A stretch of DNA of 7,681 nucleotides from Pseudomonadota bacterium (lineage in GTDB: Bacteria; Myxococcota_A; Polyangia; GCA-2747355): the NCBI GenBank assembly GCA_016702545.1, contig JADJDT010000035.1:1-7681 (forward strand). Direction: 5' to 3'. Both the position numbers and the translations under genes were made by a program. The notes under the pieces are model-generated. The model saw only the letters and a program-made list of their open reading frames with translations. It was not told the DNA's origin and made no database searches. Shown piece by piece: positions 1 through 5,453 of this stretch (positions within the stretch are counted from its first letter, which is position 1; each line of letters begins with the position of its first letter).

Positions 1-1
1 C

Positions 2-289
2 CTACCGGACGCCGTCGCGGCATGGCTACAGATCGTCGCCGATACGGTGCGCAGCCGCAATGCGACGTACGGCGACAGCGCGATAGACCCGATACGTGTC
101 TTCTCGCGAGCGTCGAGCGACGAGCAGCTGCGGTGAGATAGATGACAAGCTGTCCCGCGTGGCGCGTGGCGCTGGCGCGACCCGACACGCTGGTAGACCT
201 GGCGGGTTATCGCCATCTTGGCAGTGGCGCAGCAGCGCGCCGAGGCCGCTTCCGAAGCGCAGCTGTGCATCCCGTACGTCGAGGATGCG
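2..289 (+). CDS. DUF1599/Nmad1-like phage protein, 5'-partial, frame broken at three places
   Basis: Three successive reading frames together spell one conserved phage protein. The frame from base 2 gives RNATYGDSAIDPIRVFSRA and then DEQLR before a TGA at 134. The frame from 135 gives IDDKLSRVARGAGA. The frame around 187-207 gives DTLVDLAGY, and the frame from about 209 gives AILAVAQQRAEAA. The order (N..YGDSA..P.R.FS, then a RIDDKLSR block, then a D..LDL.GY block) is the signature of a common phage family related to DUF1599, also called nucleotide modification associated domain 1. Its biochemical role is not settled; links to modified nucleotides or nucleotide pools have been inferred from gene neighbourhoods. 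The N-terminus lies outside the window. Restoring one G and one A between 131 and 140 would give a continuous LRVRIDDKLSR, so small indels in short base runs explain the breaks. The end given is where homology fades; the frame stays open beyond it. Sequencing error or a genuine pseudogene are both possible. Confidence 0.7.
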
Positions 290-526
290 ACGCCGCCAGC
301 GCCGCCTCCGCCAGCGAATCCTCAGCAGCCCGCTACCGACGTAACCGCGTGCCTGCGGCCGAACCGCGCTCCGGTGCTCGTGTCGTCCGCGATGCCGGAT
401 GATGACTCGCACTCGCTCACCCATCACCAAGAGCTGTCGCCGCTGACGGGCGTCCAGTCGGTCGCTGAGGCGCTCACGCTGGCCAGCAGATTAGGTGCGG
501 CGGGAATAACGGCAAGAGGTGGTGAC
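290..526 (+). other. Open stretch joining the DUF1599-like gene to the next gene
   Basis: The last frame of the preceding gene has no stop here and runs without a break into the next gene. Its translation is proline-rich at first (PPAPPPPANPQQP) and then polar, with an ATG at 392. I cannot recognise a domain. Third codon positions stay GC-rich until about 485 and then become mixed, which suggests that real coding ends near there. A shift of one frame would meet a TAG at 492-494. It may be a variable C-terminal tail of the DUF1599-like protein, or a tiny separate gene starting at 392, although no good ribosome binding site precedes that ATG. Confidence 0.35.
514..519 (+). promoter_or_regulatory. 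Ribosome binding site for the gene at 527
   Basis: AAGAGG lies 7 bases before the ATG at 527. It is the main reason for starting that gene at 527 rather than at the far upstream in-frame codons. Confidence 0.55.
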
Positions 527-856
527 ATGGACGGCCCAGAGACATCTGAGATAGAGTGTGCGGCCAGAAATCTGGTAGCGGCCCTTGACCGTCTGATGTC
601 GGAACGGACGGTGCTCGGTCGTGCCAATCAGGCTGCTCGGGCAGCGATCGACGCCATGACGTGCGTGTACCCATCGTGCGCTGCGGATTGGGAATCCAGC
701 GTGCTGGAGCTGCGAACTGCGGCTGCCGACAGTGCTTCAGATCGGGCGATGAAGAAACAAGCGGACGTGCGAGCAGCGGAGCTCTACGTGCAACGGGCTA
801 TTGTGCAACTAAGGTCAGTCGCCAAGGCTATCGGTACGCCACTTCCGCGCCCGTAG
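527..856 (+). CDS. Small helical protein of unknown function
   Basis: This is a 109-residue protein that I do not recognise. It is mostly helix-forming residues (Ala, Leu, Arg, Glu), with no membrane segment, no signal peptide and three cysteines (one at residue 13, two close together in a CVYPSC stretch near residues 46-51). The ATG at 527 is chosen because AAGAGG precedes it at a good distance. The frame is also open upstream to 218, so a longer protein fused to the DUF1599-like gene cannot be excluded, but the upstream part has another character. It lies on the same strand as the DUF1599-like gene and opposite to the late genes, so it probably belongs to an early or accessory block. Its stop at 854-856 lies inside the convergent endolysin gene, giving a 29-base tail-to-tail overlap. 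Confidence 0.6.
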   Translation: MDGPETSEIECAARNLVAALDRLMSERTVLGRANQAARAAIDAMTCVYPSCAADWESSVLELRTAAADSASDRAMKKQADVRAAELYVQRAIVQLRSVAKAIGTPLPRP

Positions 857-1503
857 CAGGGTCATAGCTCCAACGCCTCGGTGCCCCCTTGGCGCGCGTC
901 GCAGGCGCCCAAACGCCGACATGTATTTTGAGCGACCCGCGCCGGTGGCCGATGCTAATCCGCGCACCATGTCCGTACGGTCGGCCAGCCAGATAGGGTC
1001 GATCACCGCCTCCACAGCAGCGTCGAGCCGCGACCCGTCGCGCGCCATGATGTCCACGGCCGATGCTGTGACGTGGTCGCTGCCGGGCTTCTCGTTCGCG
1101 TTGCTCACCGCTGCGTTGTAGGCTCCGGGCCTCCACCAGTGCAGCACCTCGAGCGGGCCAGCGATGGCGCGCAGCGACTCTGCGATGTGGAGCACGCATG
1201 CCAGGCGGGGCCACGCGACACGCGCCGGCAGCAGCAGTGGCTCGTCTGGCGTGCCGCTACTTCGCGGGAGCTCGACGGCCAGCCGCGCGTCGAGCTGACG
1301 GTCGCTCGACGTGCGACACCTCGCGACCGCAAGTGCTCGATGCCGCACTGCCGGAGATACATCGTCGGTCCGATGTCGAGCGCGGGGTACTCGACGGGGT
1401 TTGGAGGCTCGGAGCGCGTCACGAGCCGAATCAGCGACCAGTGCTCGTCGCGCACCACGTCAGCGTAGGATACATCCGAGGCAAGGTCTACCGTGTCAGC
1501 CAT
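828..1503 (-). CDS. Peptidase M15-type endolysin, frame broken twice
   Basis: This is a zinc peptidase of the M15 (D-Ala-D-Ala carboxypeptidase-like) fold, expected to cut peptide cross-links of peptidoglycan and lyse the host. The N-terminus (MADTVDLASDVSYADVV, from the ATG at 1501-1503) is in one frame. The catalytic core is in a second frame, with WWRPGAYNAAV followed by SDHVTASAVDI, which matches the family pattern SxHxxGxAxD (H and D separated by six residues, two zinc ligands), here with Ala in place of the usual Gly. The third ligand is in a third frame, in LKIHVGVW, followed by the end RWSYDPATGAEVAYR and a stop at 828-830. The shifts lie near 1300-1325 and near 945-960, and each equals one missing base. 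Rejoined, the protein would be about 225 residues, normal for a phage endolysin. The start overlaps the previous stop by 8 bases (ATGGCTGA). Read literally, the core frame runs to 815 without the final histidine, so such a product would probably be inactive. Family assignment is firm; intactness is not. Confidence 0.8.
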
Positions 1504-1699
1504 CCTTCACCGCCGAGGCTGCCGCTGCGGCTTCAGCGGCGCTGTCGGTCAGTACGTCCAGCCGCACGGCCTCTGCGGCCTGGCGGATTTGCGTCGCGGT
1601 CACAGCCCCGCCCGTGTCGCGCCAGGCCCGCACGAGCCGAACCGCGAAGTCGAGCGCGCCAACCACGAGGTCCAGCACCAGTGCGTTTGCCATTTTCAC
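1496..1699 (-). CDS. Small helical protein in the lysis group, function unknown
   Basis: This is a protein of 67 residues from GTG at 1699 (which overlaps the previous stop as GTGA), or 65 from the ATG at 1693. A G-rich stretch (GGGGGGTGG) just upstream could serve either start. Residues 4-26 (NALVLDLVVGALDFAVRLVR) form an amphipathic or weakly hydrophobic helix containing Asp and Arg, probably too polar for a true membrane span. The C-terminal half is an Ala-rich helix with several acidic residues. Similar short helical proteins often sit between lysis genes and endolysins in phage genomes, but I know of no assigned function. It lies between the lipoprotein gene and the endolysin, overlapping both, so it is almost certainly co-translated with them. 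Confidence 0.7.
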   Translation of the reverse strand: MKMANALVLDLVVGALDFAVRLVRAWRDTGGAVTATQIRQAAEAVRLDVLTDSAAEAAAAASAVKDG

Positions 1700-2331
1700 T
1701 TGCCACCCCCCGTCGCCTGCCGCGCCATTTCAGCCGCTACCATACCAGACCGCACCAGCTCGGCAACAATCGTCTCAGCCCGCTGCCGGTCGCCTGCCGC
1801 GACAGCGTCTATCGCCGCTGCCGAAAGCGACTCTGCTGCGAGCACCGCCGCTGCGATAGCAGCGCGCGTCTCGTGGCACTTCGCCCAGTTCGGGCATGCC
1901 TCGCGAGTCTTGCCTGCCTCGCCACACTCGATTGCCGCCGCTAGACACCGCGCATGTAGCACGGGCCTGGCCGCCCCCCAGGCGGCCTGCACGGCCTCGT
2001 GCGTTCGAGTGGCCGACCGCTCGACCGTCTGCGCCCAGGTTGGGCCACAGCTCGCCAGGGGGAGCAGCATCGCGACGATGGCGAGCGTCGACGGGCCCGA
2101 GCTCGACGGCCCGAGCGGAGGGTGCGAGGTCAGCGGCAGCTTGAACTGCGCGCTACCCGTCGCGACGTTTTTGCTCACGACGAAGGACAGCATCTCGGCG
2201 ACCCACAGCAGGATGCGCCGCACGGGTGTGTGCGCGATCGTCCAGTGCTCGGTCATCCTGTTCGCCAGCGCCACGAGCAGGCCCGACACGAGCCCGATCT
2301 CCACCGCATGGTCCGCTATCCACTGAAGCAT
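1696..2331 (-). CDS. Holin-like N-terminus joined to a lipobox lipoprotein (candidate outer spanin)
   Basis: This 211-residue protein has two distinct halves. Residues 1-70 resemble small phage holin-like proteins: a first hydrophobic helix at 8-24 (AVEIGLVSGLLVALANR), a polar turn, a second hydrophobic stretch at 40-53 and a basic, Pro-containing tail. After a Pro/Ser/Gly linker (71-82) comes a third hydrophobic run ending in the lipobox LASC, with Cys95 as the candidate lipidated residue. The remaining 116 residues are helical, with four more cysteines at 129, 136, 146 and 152. This part is what one would expect of a periplasmic lipoprotein such as an outer-membrane spanin subunit. The ATG at 2331 is preferred over the GTG at 2337 because AGGAGG lies 5 bases before it. 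If translated whole, the lipobox is internal and signal peptidase II might not use it. Internal starts (GTG at 2178, ATG at 2193 or 2070) could give a separate lipoprotein. The gene is certain; the lysis role is inferred. Confidence 0.75.
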   Translation of the reverse strand: MLQWIADHAVEIGLVSGLLVALANRMTEHWTIAHTPVRRILLWVAEMLSFVVSKNVATGSAQFKLPLTSHPPLGPSSSGPSTLAIVAMLLPLASCGPTWAQTVERSATRTHEAVQAAWGAARPVLHARCLAAAIECGEAGKTREACPNWAKCHETRAAIAAAVLAAESLSAAAIDAVAAGDRQRAETIVAELVRSGMVAAEMARQATGGGK

Positions 2332-2336
2332 GGCCA

Positions 2337-2342
2337 CCTCCT
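2337..2342 (-). promoter_or_regulatory. Ribosome binding site choosing the ATG at 2331
   Basis: AGGAGG (read on the minus strand) lies 5 bases before the ATG at 2331 and overlaps an alternative in-frame GTG at 2337. The site would be partly consumed by the GTG start, so the ATG is the likelier start. Confidence 0.7.
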
Positions 2343-2344
2343 CA

Positions 2345-2713
2345 TCACCGCCGTGACGGTGTCGCGAGGCGCAGCCGCGCCTCGATGTTTGCCAGCCGGT
2401 CGCGCAGCTCGGCGACCTGCCTGGCGGTTACGTCCTCGCACCTGAGCTGCGCTGCCCTGATGTCCTGATGTGCTTGCGCCGAGCGGTCATGCTCGGCCGT
2501 CGACTCGCGGGCCATGGTGCGCATCGAGGCATCGATGTCGCGCACCAGCGCCGCTATCCCTGCGCCGCTGCCGCCCAGCGCGAGCAGCAGCCCGACCGTC
2601 ACAGGCCAGGCCTTCCAGTCGCGCCGCAACGACGACCCATCGTCACGAGACGCGCGCTCGTCGAGGTCGCGCGCCGTCACTGCCCGGTGTACGTGGTCGG
2701 TGAACCGGCCCAT
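2345..2713 (-). CDS. Single-pass membrane protein with a coiled coil (candidate inner spanin)
   Basis: This 122-residue protein has a charged N-terminus of about 35 residues rich in Arg and Asp. One transmembrane helix follows at about 36-57 (WPVTVGLLLALGGSGAGIAAL), flanked on the N side by RRDWK, which predicts N-in, C-out. The rest (58-120) is a hydrophilic helix rich in Arg, Glu, Asp and Gln with heptad-like spacing. A single inner-membrane span followed by a periplasmic coiled coil is the layout of an inner-membrane spanin (Rz-like), and the next gene encodes a lipobox protein, as expected for a spanin pair. The cytoplasmic N-terminus is longer than in classical Rz proteins, and I see no specific sequence match, so a structural membrane protein remains possible. 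The start is supported by GGAGG 6 bases upstream. The gene starts within the end of the preceding gene. Confidence 0.75.
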   Translation of the reverse strand: MGRFTDHVHRAVTARDLDERASRDDGSSLRRDWKAWPVTVGLLLALGGSGAGIAALVRDIDASMRTMARESTAEHDRSAQAHQDIRAAQLRCEDVTARQVAELRDRLANIEARLRLATPSRR

Positions 2714-2936
2714 TGACAGCCTCCGGTCGCTCGCATCCTAGCATGGTCTGGACGCGCAGCATAGCCCCCTGTCGCGCCTCGACGTGGCCAGCCAGCGACG
2801 CCGCCGAGTAGCGCGTGCGCGCCGTGGCCTCGTCATCATAGACTTCAACACGATACTCGTCGCCGTGCTCCCACTGGACGGCCCAACGCTTCGGGCCGCC
2901 GCAACGTGCTGCGGGCCAGCGGCGTAGCGTGATCAT
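2643..2936 (-). CDS. Small protein of unknown function, between tailspike and lysis genes
   Basis: This is a 97-residue protein that I do not recognise. Its first 65 residues look like a compact soluble domain with alternating beta-like segments (KRWAVQWEHGDEYRVEVYDD, about residues 17-36) followed by a helix. The last 30 residues are Pro/Arg-rich and lie over the start of the next gene. The ATG at 2936 shares ATGA with the tailspike stop; an in-frame GTG lies two codons upstream at 2942. The long 71-base overlap with the following gene is unusual here, where other junctions overlap by 4 to 8 bases, and may mean that the true stop has been lost through an indel near 2740, where a TAG exists in another frame. 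It has no membrane segment or signal peptide. Confidence 0.6.
   Translation of the reverse strand: MITLRRWPAARCGGPKRWAVQWEHGDEYRVEVYDDEATARTRYSAASLAGHVEARQGAMLRVQTMLGCERPEAVNGPVHRPRTPGSDGARPRRARVS
2720..2724 (-). promoter_or_regulatory. Ribosome binding site for the membrane protein at 2713
   Basis: GGAGG on the minus strand lies 6 bases before the ATG at 2713. It supports a start inside the preceding gene despite the 71-base overlap. Confidence 0.65.
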
Positions 2937-4258
2937 GGGCACCCCCCAACTTGCGGCGTGTCGACGTACGTGTTGATCGCGATGTCAATCGCGTCGTCCG
3001 CCACGCGAGAGCACCATCGCGCGTGCCGCACGATCGTGTTCCCTGCCGCGACGTTCCCAGCGTCGTCTCCGTTGAGCGTGCCAAAAAAGCCCTCTCGCCC
3101 GTTCGTGAACGCGCTGCGCGTCACGGTGATGTGGCCAGCGTTGGCGGACAGCGTGATCGTACCCTCGCTGTGCCCGAGCAGCGCGTCACCGAGCTGGTTT
3201 GTCCTGATAGTCGTGACCTCGTCGATCACGTCTGCGTTGCCTGGTGCCGAGCAGCTCTTGTGGACGATGCTCCCTGCGAGGTCGACAAATCGCGAGCGGC
3301 GTAGCGTCGTGCCACAGACGGTGAAAGCCTCTGCTGGCGTGTCGTGCACATAGACGCCTGTCACGGTCGCGCTCTTGATTGCGCCAATATCCTGATAGCG
3401 CCAGTCGTGCACGTACGTGTTACACGCCGCGTTGCCGTCAAACTCCATGTCCTCGATCACCATGCCCGGGGTCGGCCCTTGCGTGCCGTTCGCCTCTATC
3501 TGCCGAATCTGCTGCCAGACAACGGACACGCGCCACCCTGCGCTAGCTGTGTACCCGAGCGGGGCGTTGATGCGCATATGCGTAGCGTCGCTTGGCGCGC
3601 CAGAGATAGCCGACGCCCAAATTGACGGCTCATAGCCATTGCTCGGCGAGATGAACACAGCCCGGTTGGCAACGAATCCAGAAGTGGACTCGACGACCAG
3701 GTCAACGCCGACGGGAGACAGCTCCTCTGTTAGCACCGTGCTCACCTGGCACGCCCTCAGAAGACCGCCACCGCGATATGTGATGTTGTCGTAGAGGTTC
3801 AGCGTGTCGGTTTGATCATAAACGCGATCGAAGATGACGATAGCGTTTGCGTCCTCGCGCGAGTGATATGTCAAGGCCGCAATAGCATCCTGGTCTGTCG
3901 CGCTCGCAGCGATGTAGTAGTCGGCATGCCAGACGTGCGGTGTCCCTAGCGGTCGCAGATAGTACGTCCCCGTGCTGGCGCGCACGCACACCCCGCCGTC
4001 ATCCGCAGAGCATCCTCCGGAATTGAATCGCCCGCCCGATACGGCATGCGTTAGCACGACACACGTTGCCGCTCCTGCGTACGCCCGGAATGCCGCGATG
4101 GTGTCCACTCGCGCGCACTCTGCGTTTGCGGGGTTGGCGGTCCTGCGCCGCGTCCATGACGTCGTCGGATACCTCAGCGATGCGTCTGCAGACGCGCTGA
4201 AGCAATCGAAGCTGAGCGCGATGATGACAAGCGCAGTCGCGACACGCGTCACCGTCAT
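2933..4258 (-). CDS. Tailspike-like beta-helix protein with an N-terminal signal peptide
   Basis: This 441-residue protein probably has a right-handed beta-helix (pectin-lyase-like) fold, as in phage tailspikes that bind or cut surface polysaccharide. Residues 73-140 carry the order seen at the head of many such spikes: a GGRF..GG..S.DDGG block, then a Tyr/Leu/Pro segment and an aspartate-containing D..AI..L helix. Repeated short strand-and-turn motifs then run to the C-terminus (for example MVIEDMEFDGN, ATVTGVYVHDTP, HITVTRSAFTNGREG). Residues 1-24 look like a Sec signal peptide: Arg5, a hydrophobic core ATALVIIAL and an ASA cleavage site before Asp25. The mature part holds ten cysteines (48, 66, 83, 91, 170, 279, 315, 336, 416, 440), compatible with disulfides. 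Both are unusual for a tail protein assembled in the cytoplasm. The ATG at 4258 is chosen because ATGA overlaps the stop of the LamG gene; the frame upstream only shadows that gene. No catalytic residues can be assigned with confidence. Confidence 0.8.
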   Translation of the reverse strand: MTVTRVATALVIIALSFDCFSASADASLRYPTTSWTRRRTANPANAECARVDTIAAFRAYAGAATCVVLTHAVSGGRFNSGGCSADDGGVCVRASTGTYYLRPLGTPHVWHADYYIAASATDQDAIAALTYHSREDANAIVIFDRVYDQTDTLNLYDNITYRGGGLLRACQVSTVLTEELSPVGVDLVVESTSGFVANRAVFISPSNGYEPSIWASAISGAPSDATHMRINAPLGYTASAGWRVSVVWQQIRQIEANGTQGPTPGMVIEDMEFDGNAACNTYVHDWRYQDIGAIKSATVTGVYVHDTPAEAFTVCGTTLRRSRFVDLAGSIVHKSCSAPGNADVIDEVTTIRTNQLGDALLGHSEGTITLSANAGHITVTRSAFTNGREGFFGTLNGDDAGNVAAGNTIVRHARWCSRVADDAIDIAINTYVDTPQVGGCP

Positions 4259-5085
4259 ACTCCAATCGCCGTGTTGTACCTGTCGAGCGCCCACGCTGCG
4301 AGCGCTGGCTTGTCGCTCGCGTCGAGCCACCCGTTAGCTTTCCACATCGCGGCTAGTGCGATAGATGATGCGCATGACGGCCCGGACGAGTTGACGGCGC
4401 CAACGAAAGTTGCCGTCGAAGATGTCAGCGTCGTTAGCGCCGTGGGGTCAAACGAGGTGCCCTGAAGCACTCCGTCTTTGGCGCAGTAGACCCCGGTGGA
4501 CGAGCTCCTATCGACGCCTACGACTAGATGCGTCCATGTGGCTGCGGCGATGCTCCAGCTCGACACCACGGTCGTCGCTGAATACTTAAGTGACAGCTTC
4601 GCACTCGTCGACGCGCTGTAGAGCATCCATCCCTGTGTCGTCGTGCCCCTCTTCCCAATGGCAAAATCAAGCGCGTTGGGGCCTGACTTTAGCCACAACT
4701 CGAAGATCATGTCCTCGGTTGTGACGTCGCCTGCCGTCGTATCCGGGCTCGACGAGAAATACTTGCCAGCCCCGTAATTGCAGAGGACGCCGGCATCTTC
4801 GGCGGCAACCGCCTCTGTCGGAGCGTCGACGATCGTGGGGGCCGCACCGGTGCCAGCGAGCGCGAGCGTAGGCCCGGCATCGCCTACCCACGTAGTCCCG
4901 TTGTAGGAGGACCCAACGTAGAACAGCGACGGCGCGATCGTCTGGCCGTAGAGCACCGCAGAGCGCGCCATTGACGCTATGCCATCCGCTGTCGCAGCAC
5001 CAGCCGAAGGCCACGCCGAGCGCACTGCGGCGCGACGTGTATCCCCGCAGCGAACGACGCCGCCCCTGGTGATCATGCGTCGCAT
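4255..5085 (-). CDS. LamG/concanavalin-like lectin-fold protein, probable virion adhesin
   Basis: This is a 276-residue protein. Residues about 100-260 resemble a LamG-like jelly-roll domain (Laminin_G_3 type). A lead beta segment, then FELWLKSG and FAIGKRG, are followed by GWMLYSASTSAKLSLKY, a WTHLVVGVDR strand, CAKDGVL and a closing FVGAVNSSG segment with a C-terminal helix (DKPALAAWALDRY). In phages such domains occur in fibres and surface proteins that bind carbohydrate. The first 45 residues are Arg-rich, and residues 46-90 are Gly/Thr-rich linker (YVGSSYNGTTWVGDAG), perhaps for attachment or trimerisation. The start at 5085 is chosen because GAGGG lies 9 bases upstream and the gene then follows the previous stop after 4 bases. 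The open frame extends to 5271, but that part is a shadow of the preceding gene. ATG codons at 5076 and 4971 are other options. The final TGA overlaps the tailspike ATG. Confidence 0.75.
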   Translation of the reverse strand: MRRMITRGGVVRCGDTRRAAVRSAWPSAGAATADGIASMARSAVLYGQTIAPSLFYVGSSYNGTTWVGDAGPTLALAGTGAAPTIVDAPTEAVAAEDAGVLCNYGAGKYFSSSPDTTAGDVTTEDMIFELWLKSGPNALDFAIGKRGTTTQGWMLYSASTSAKLSLKYSATTVVSSWSIAAATWTHLVVGVDRSSSTGVYCAKDGVLQGTSFDPTALTTLTSSTATFVGAVNSSGPSCASSIALAAMWKANGWLDASDKPALAAWALDRYNTAIGV

Positions 5086-5089
5086 GCGC

Positions 5090-5449
5090 TTATTCCCTCG
5101 ACCGGCACGCCACAACAGACAGCGTCGCTGCGGCCCCGCCGCTCGTGCGCGTGTACACGACGCGGATGCGCGAATACCAGCCCACGAGCGCGCTGAACGA
5201 CGAATTGACGCCGCTCGCCACGGCGTATGTCGTTGACGTTGTTCCGTCTGGGAGCACCATCTCGATGTCATCCCAGGTCGTGCCGTCGTTGCTTCCCTGC
5301 ACTTTGATCGTGCCGACAGCGTCGGCGTTTGCCGCGACGACGAATTGCAGCAGCACGCCAGCGCGGCCGAGCACGCGAAAATCGCCGCTCGTCCAGGTCG
5401 CTCCGAGCGTCCCTACAGACTCATTCGCCTCGCCGTATTTCCACGTCAT
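5090..5449 (-). CDS. Small beta-rich virion protein, function unknown
   Basis: This 119-residue protein consists largely of beta-forming segments separated by Gly, Asn, Asp and Thr turns, including VGTIKVQGSNDGTTWDDIEM (about residues 45-64), then ALVGWYSRIRVVYTRTSGG and a C-terminal strand ATLSVVACRS. A VQGSNDGTTW-type segment is common in small beta-sandwich proteins of phage tails and host cell-surface binding proteins, so a tail or fibre accessory role is likely but unproved. It has no signal peptide or membrane segment. The ATG at 5449 follows AAGGGGGG by 8 bases, and the gene begins 4 bases after the stop of the large virion protein. It sits directly before the LamG-like gene, as expected for a baseplate or fibre cluster. 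Confidence 0.75.
   Translation of the reverse strand: MTWKYGEANESVGTLGATWTSGDFRVLGRAGVLLQFVVAANADAVGTIKVQGSNDGTTWDDIEMVLPDGTTSTTYAVASGVNSSFSALVGWYSRIRVVYTRTSGGAAATLSVVACRSRE
5095..5099 (-). promoter_or_regulatory. Ribosome binding site for the LamG-like gene
   Basis: GAGGG on the minus strand lies 9 bases before the ATG at 5085, inside the last codons of the preceding gene. It decides the start at 5085 against the longer frame from 5271. Confidence 0.5.
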
Positions 5450-5453
5450 GCTG

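Noticed and set aside
880..920. Possible hairpin terminator in the GC-rich stretch near the gene ends
   Set aside because: The complementary GGCGC/GCGCC pieces are short, lie within endolysin coding sequence, and are not followed by a T run on either strand.
943..958. Programmed -1 frameshift in the endolysin
   Set aside because: The AAAA run is not preceded by a proper slippery heptamer in the incoming frame, no clear downstream stem was seen, and a second similar break in the same gene makes simple indels more likely.
1198..1944. Plus-strand open frame across the endolysin and small helical gene
   Set aside because: Its composition is Arg-, Cys- and Pro-rich shadow peptide, and the opposite strand carries the conserved M15 motifs.
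1493..2326. Long plus-strand open frame opposite the holin/lipoprotein gene
   Set aside because: It is Ser-, Ala- and Cys-rich without recognisable motifs, and it has no good ribosome binding site. The minus-strand frame has a lipobox, hydrophobic helices and a tight operon fit.
4259..4330. N-terminal extension of the tailspike frame
   Set aside because: It only shadows the LamG-like gene; starting at the ATGA overlap exposes a clean signal peptide.
5086..5271. N-terminal extension of the LamG-like frame
   Set aside because: It overlaps the preceding gene in another frame, is Arg-, Ser- and Cys-rich, and there is a better start with a ribosome binding site at 5085.
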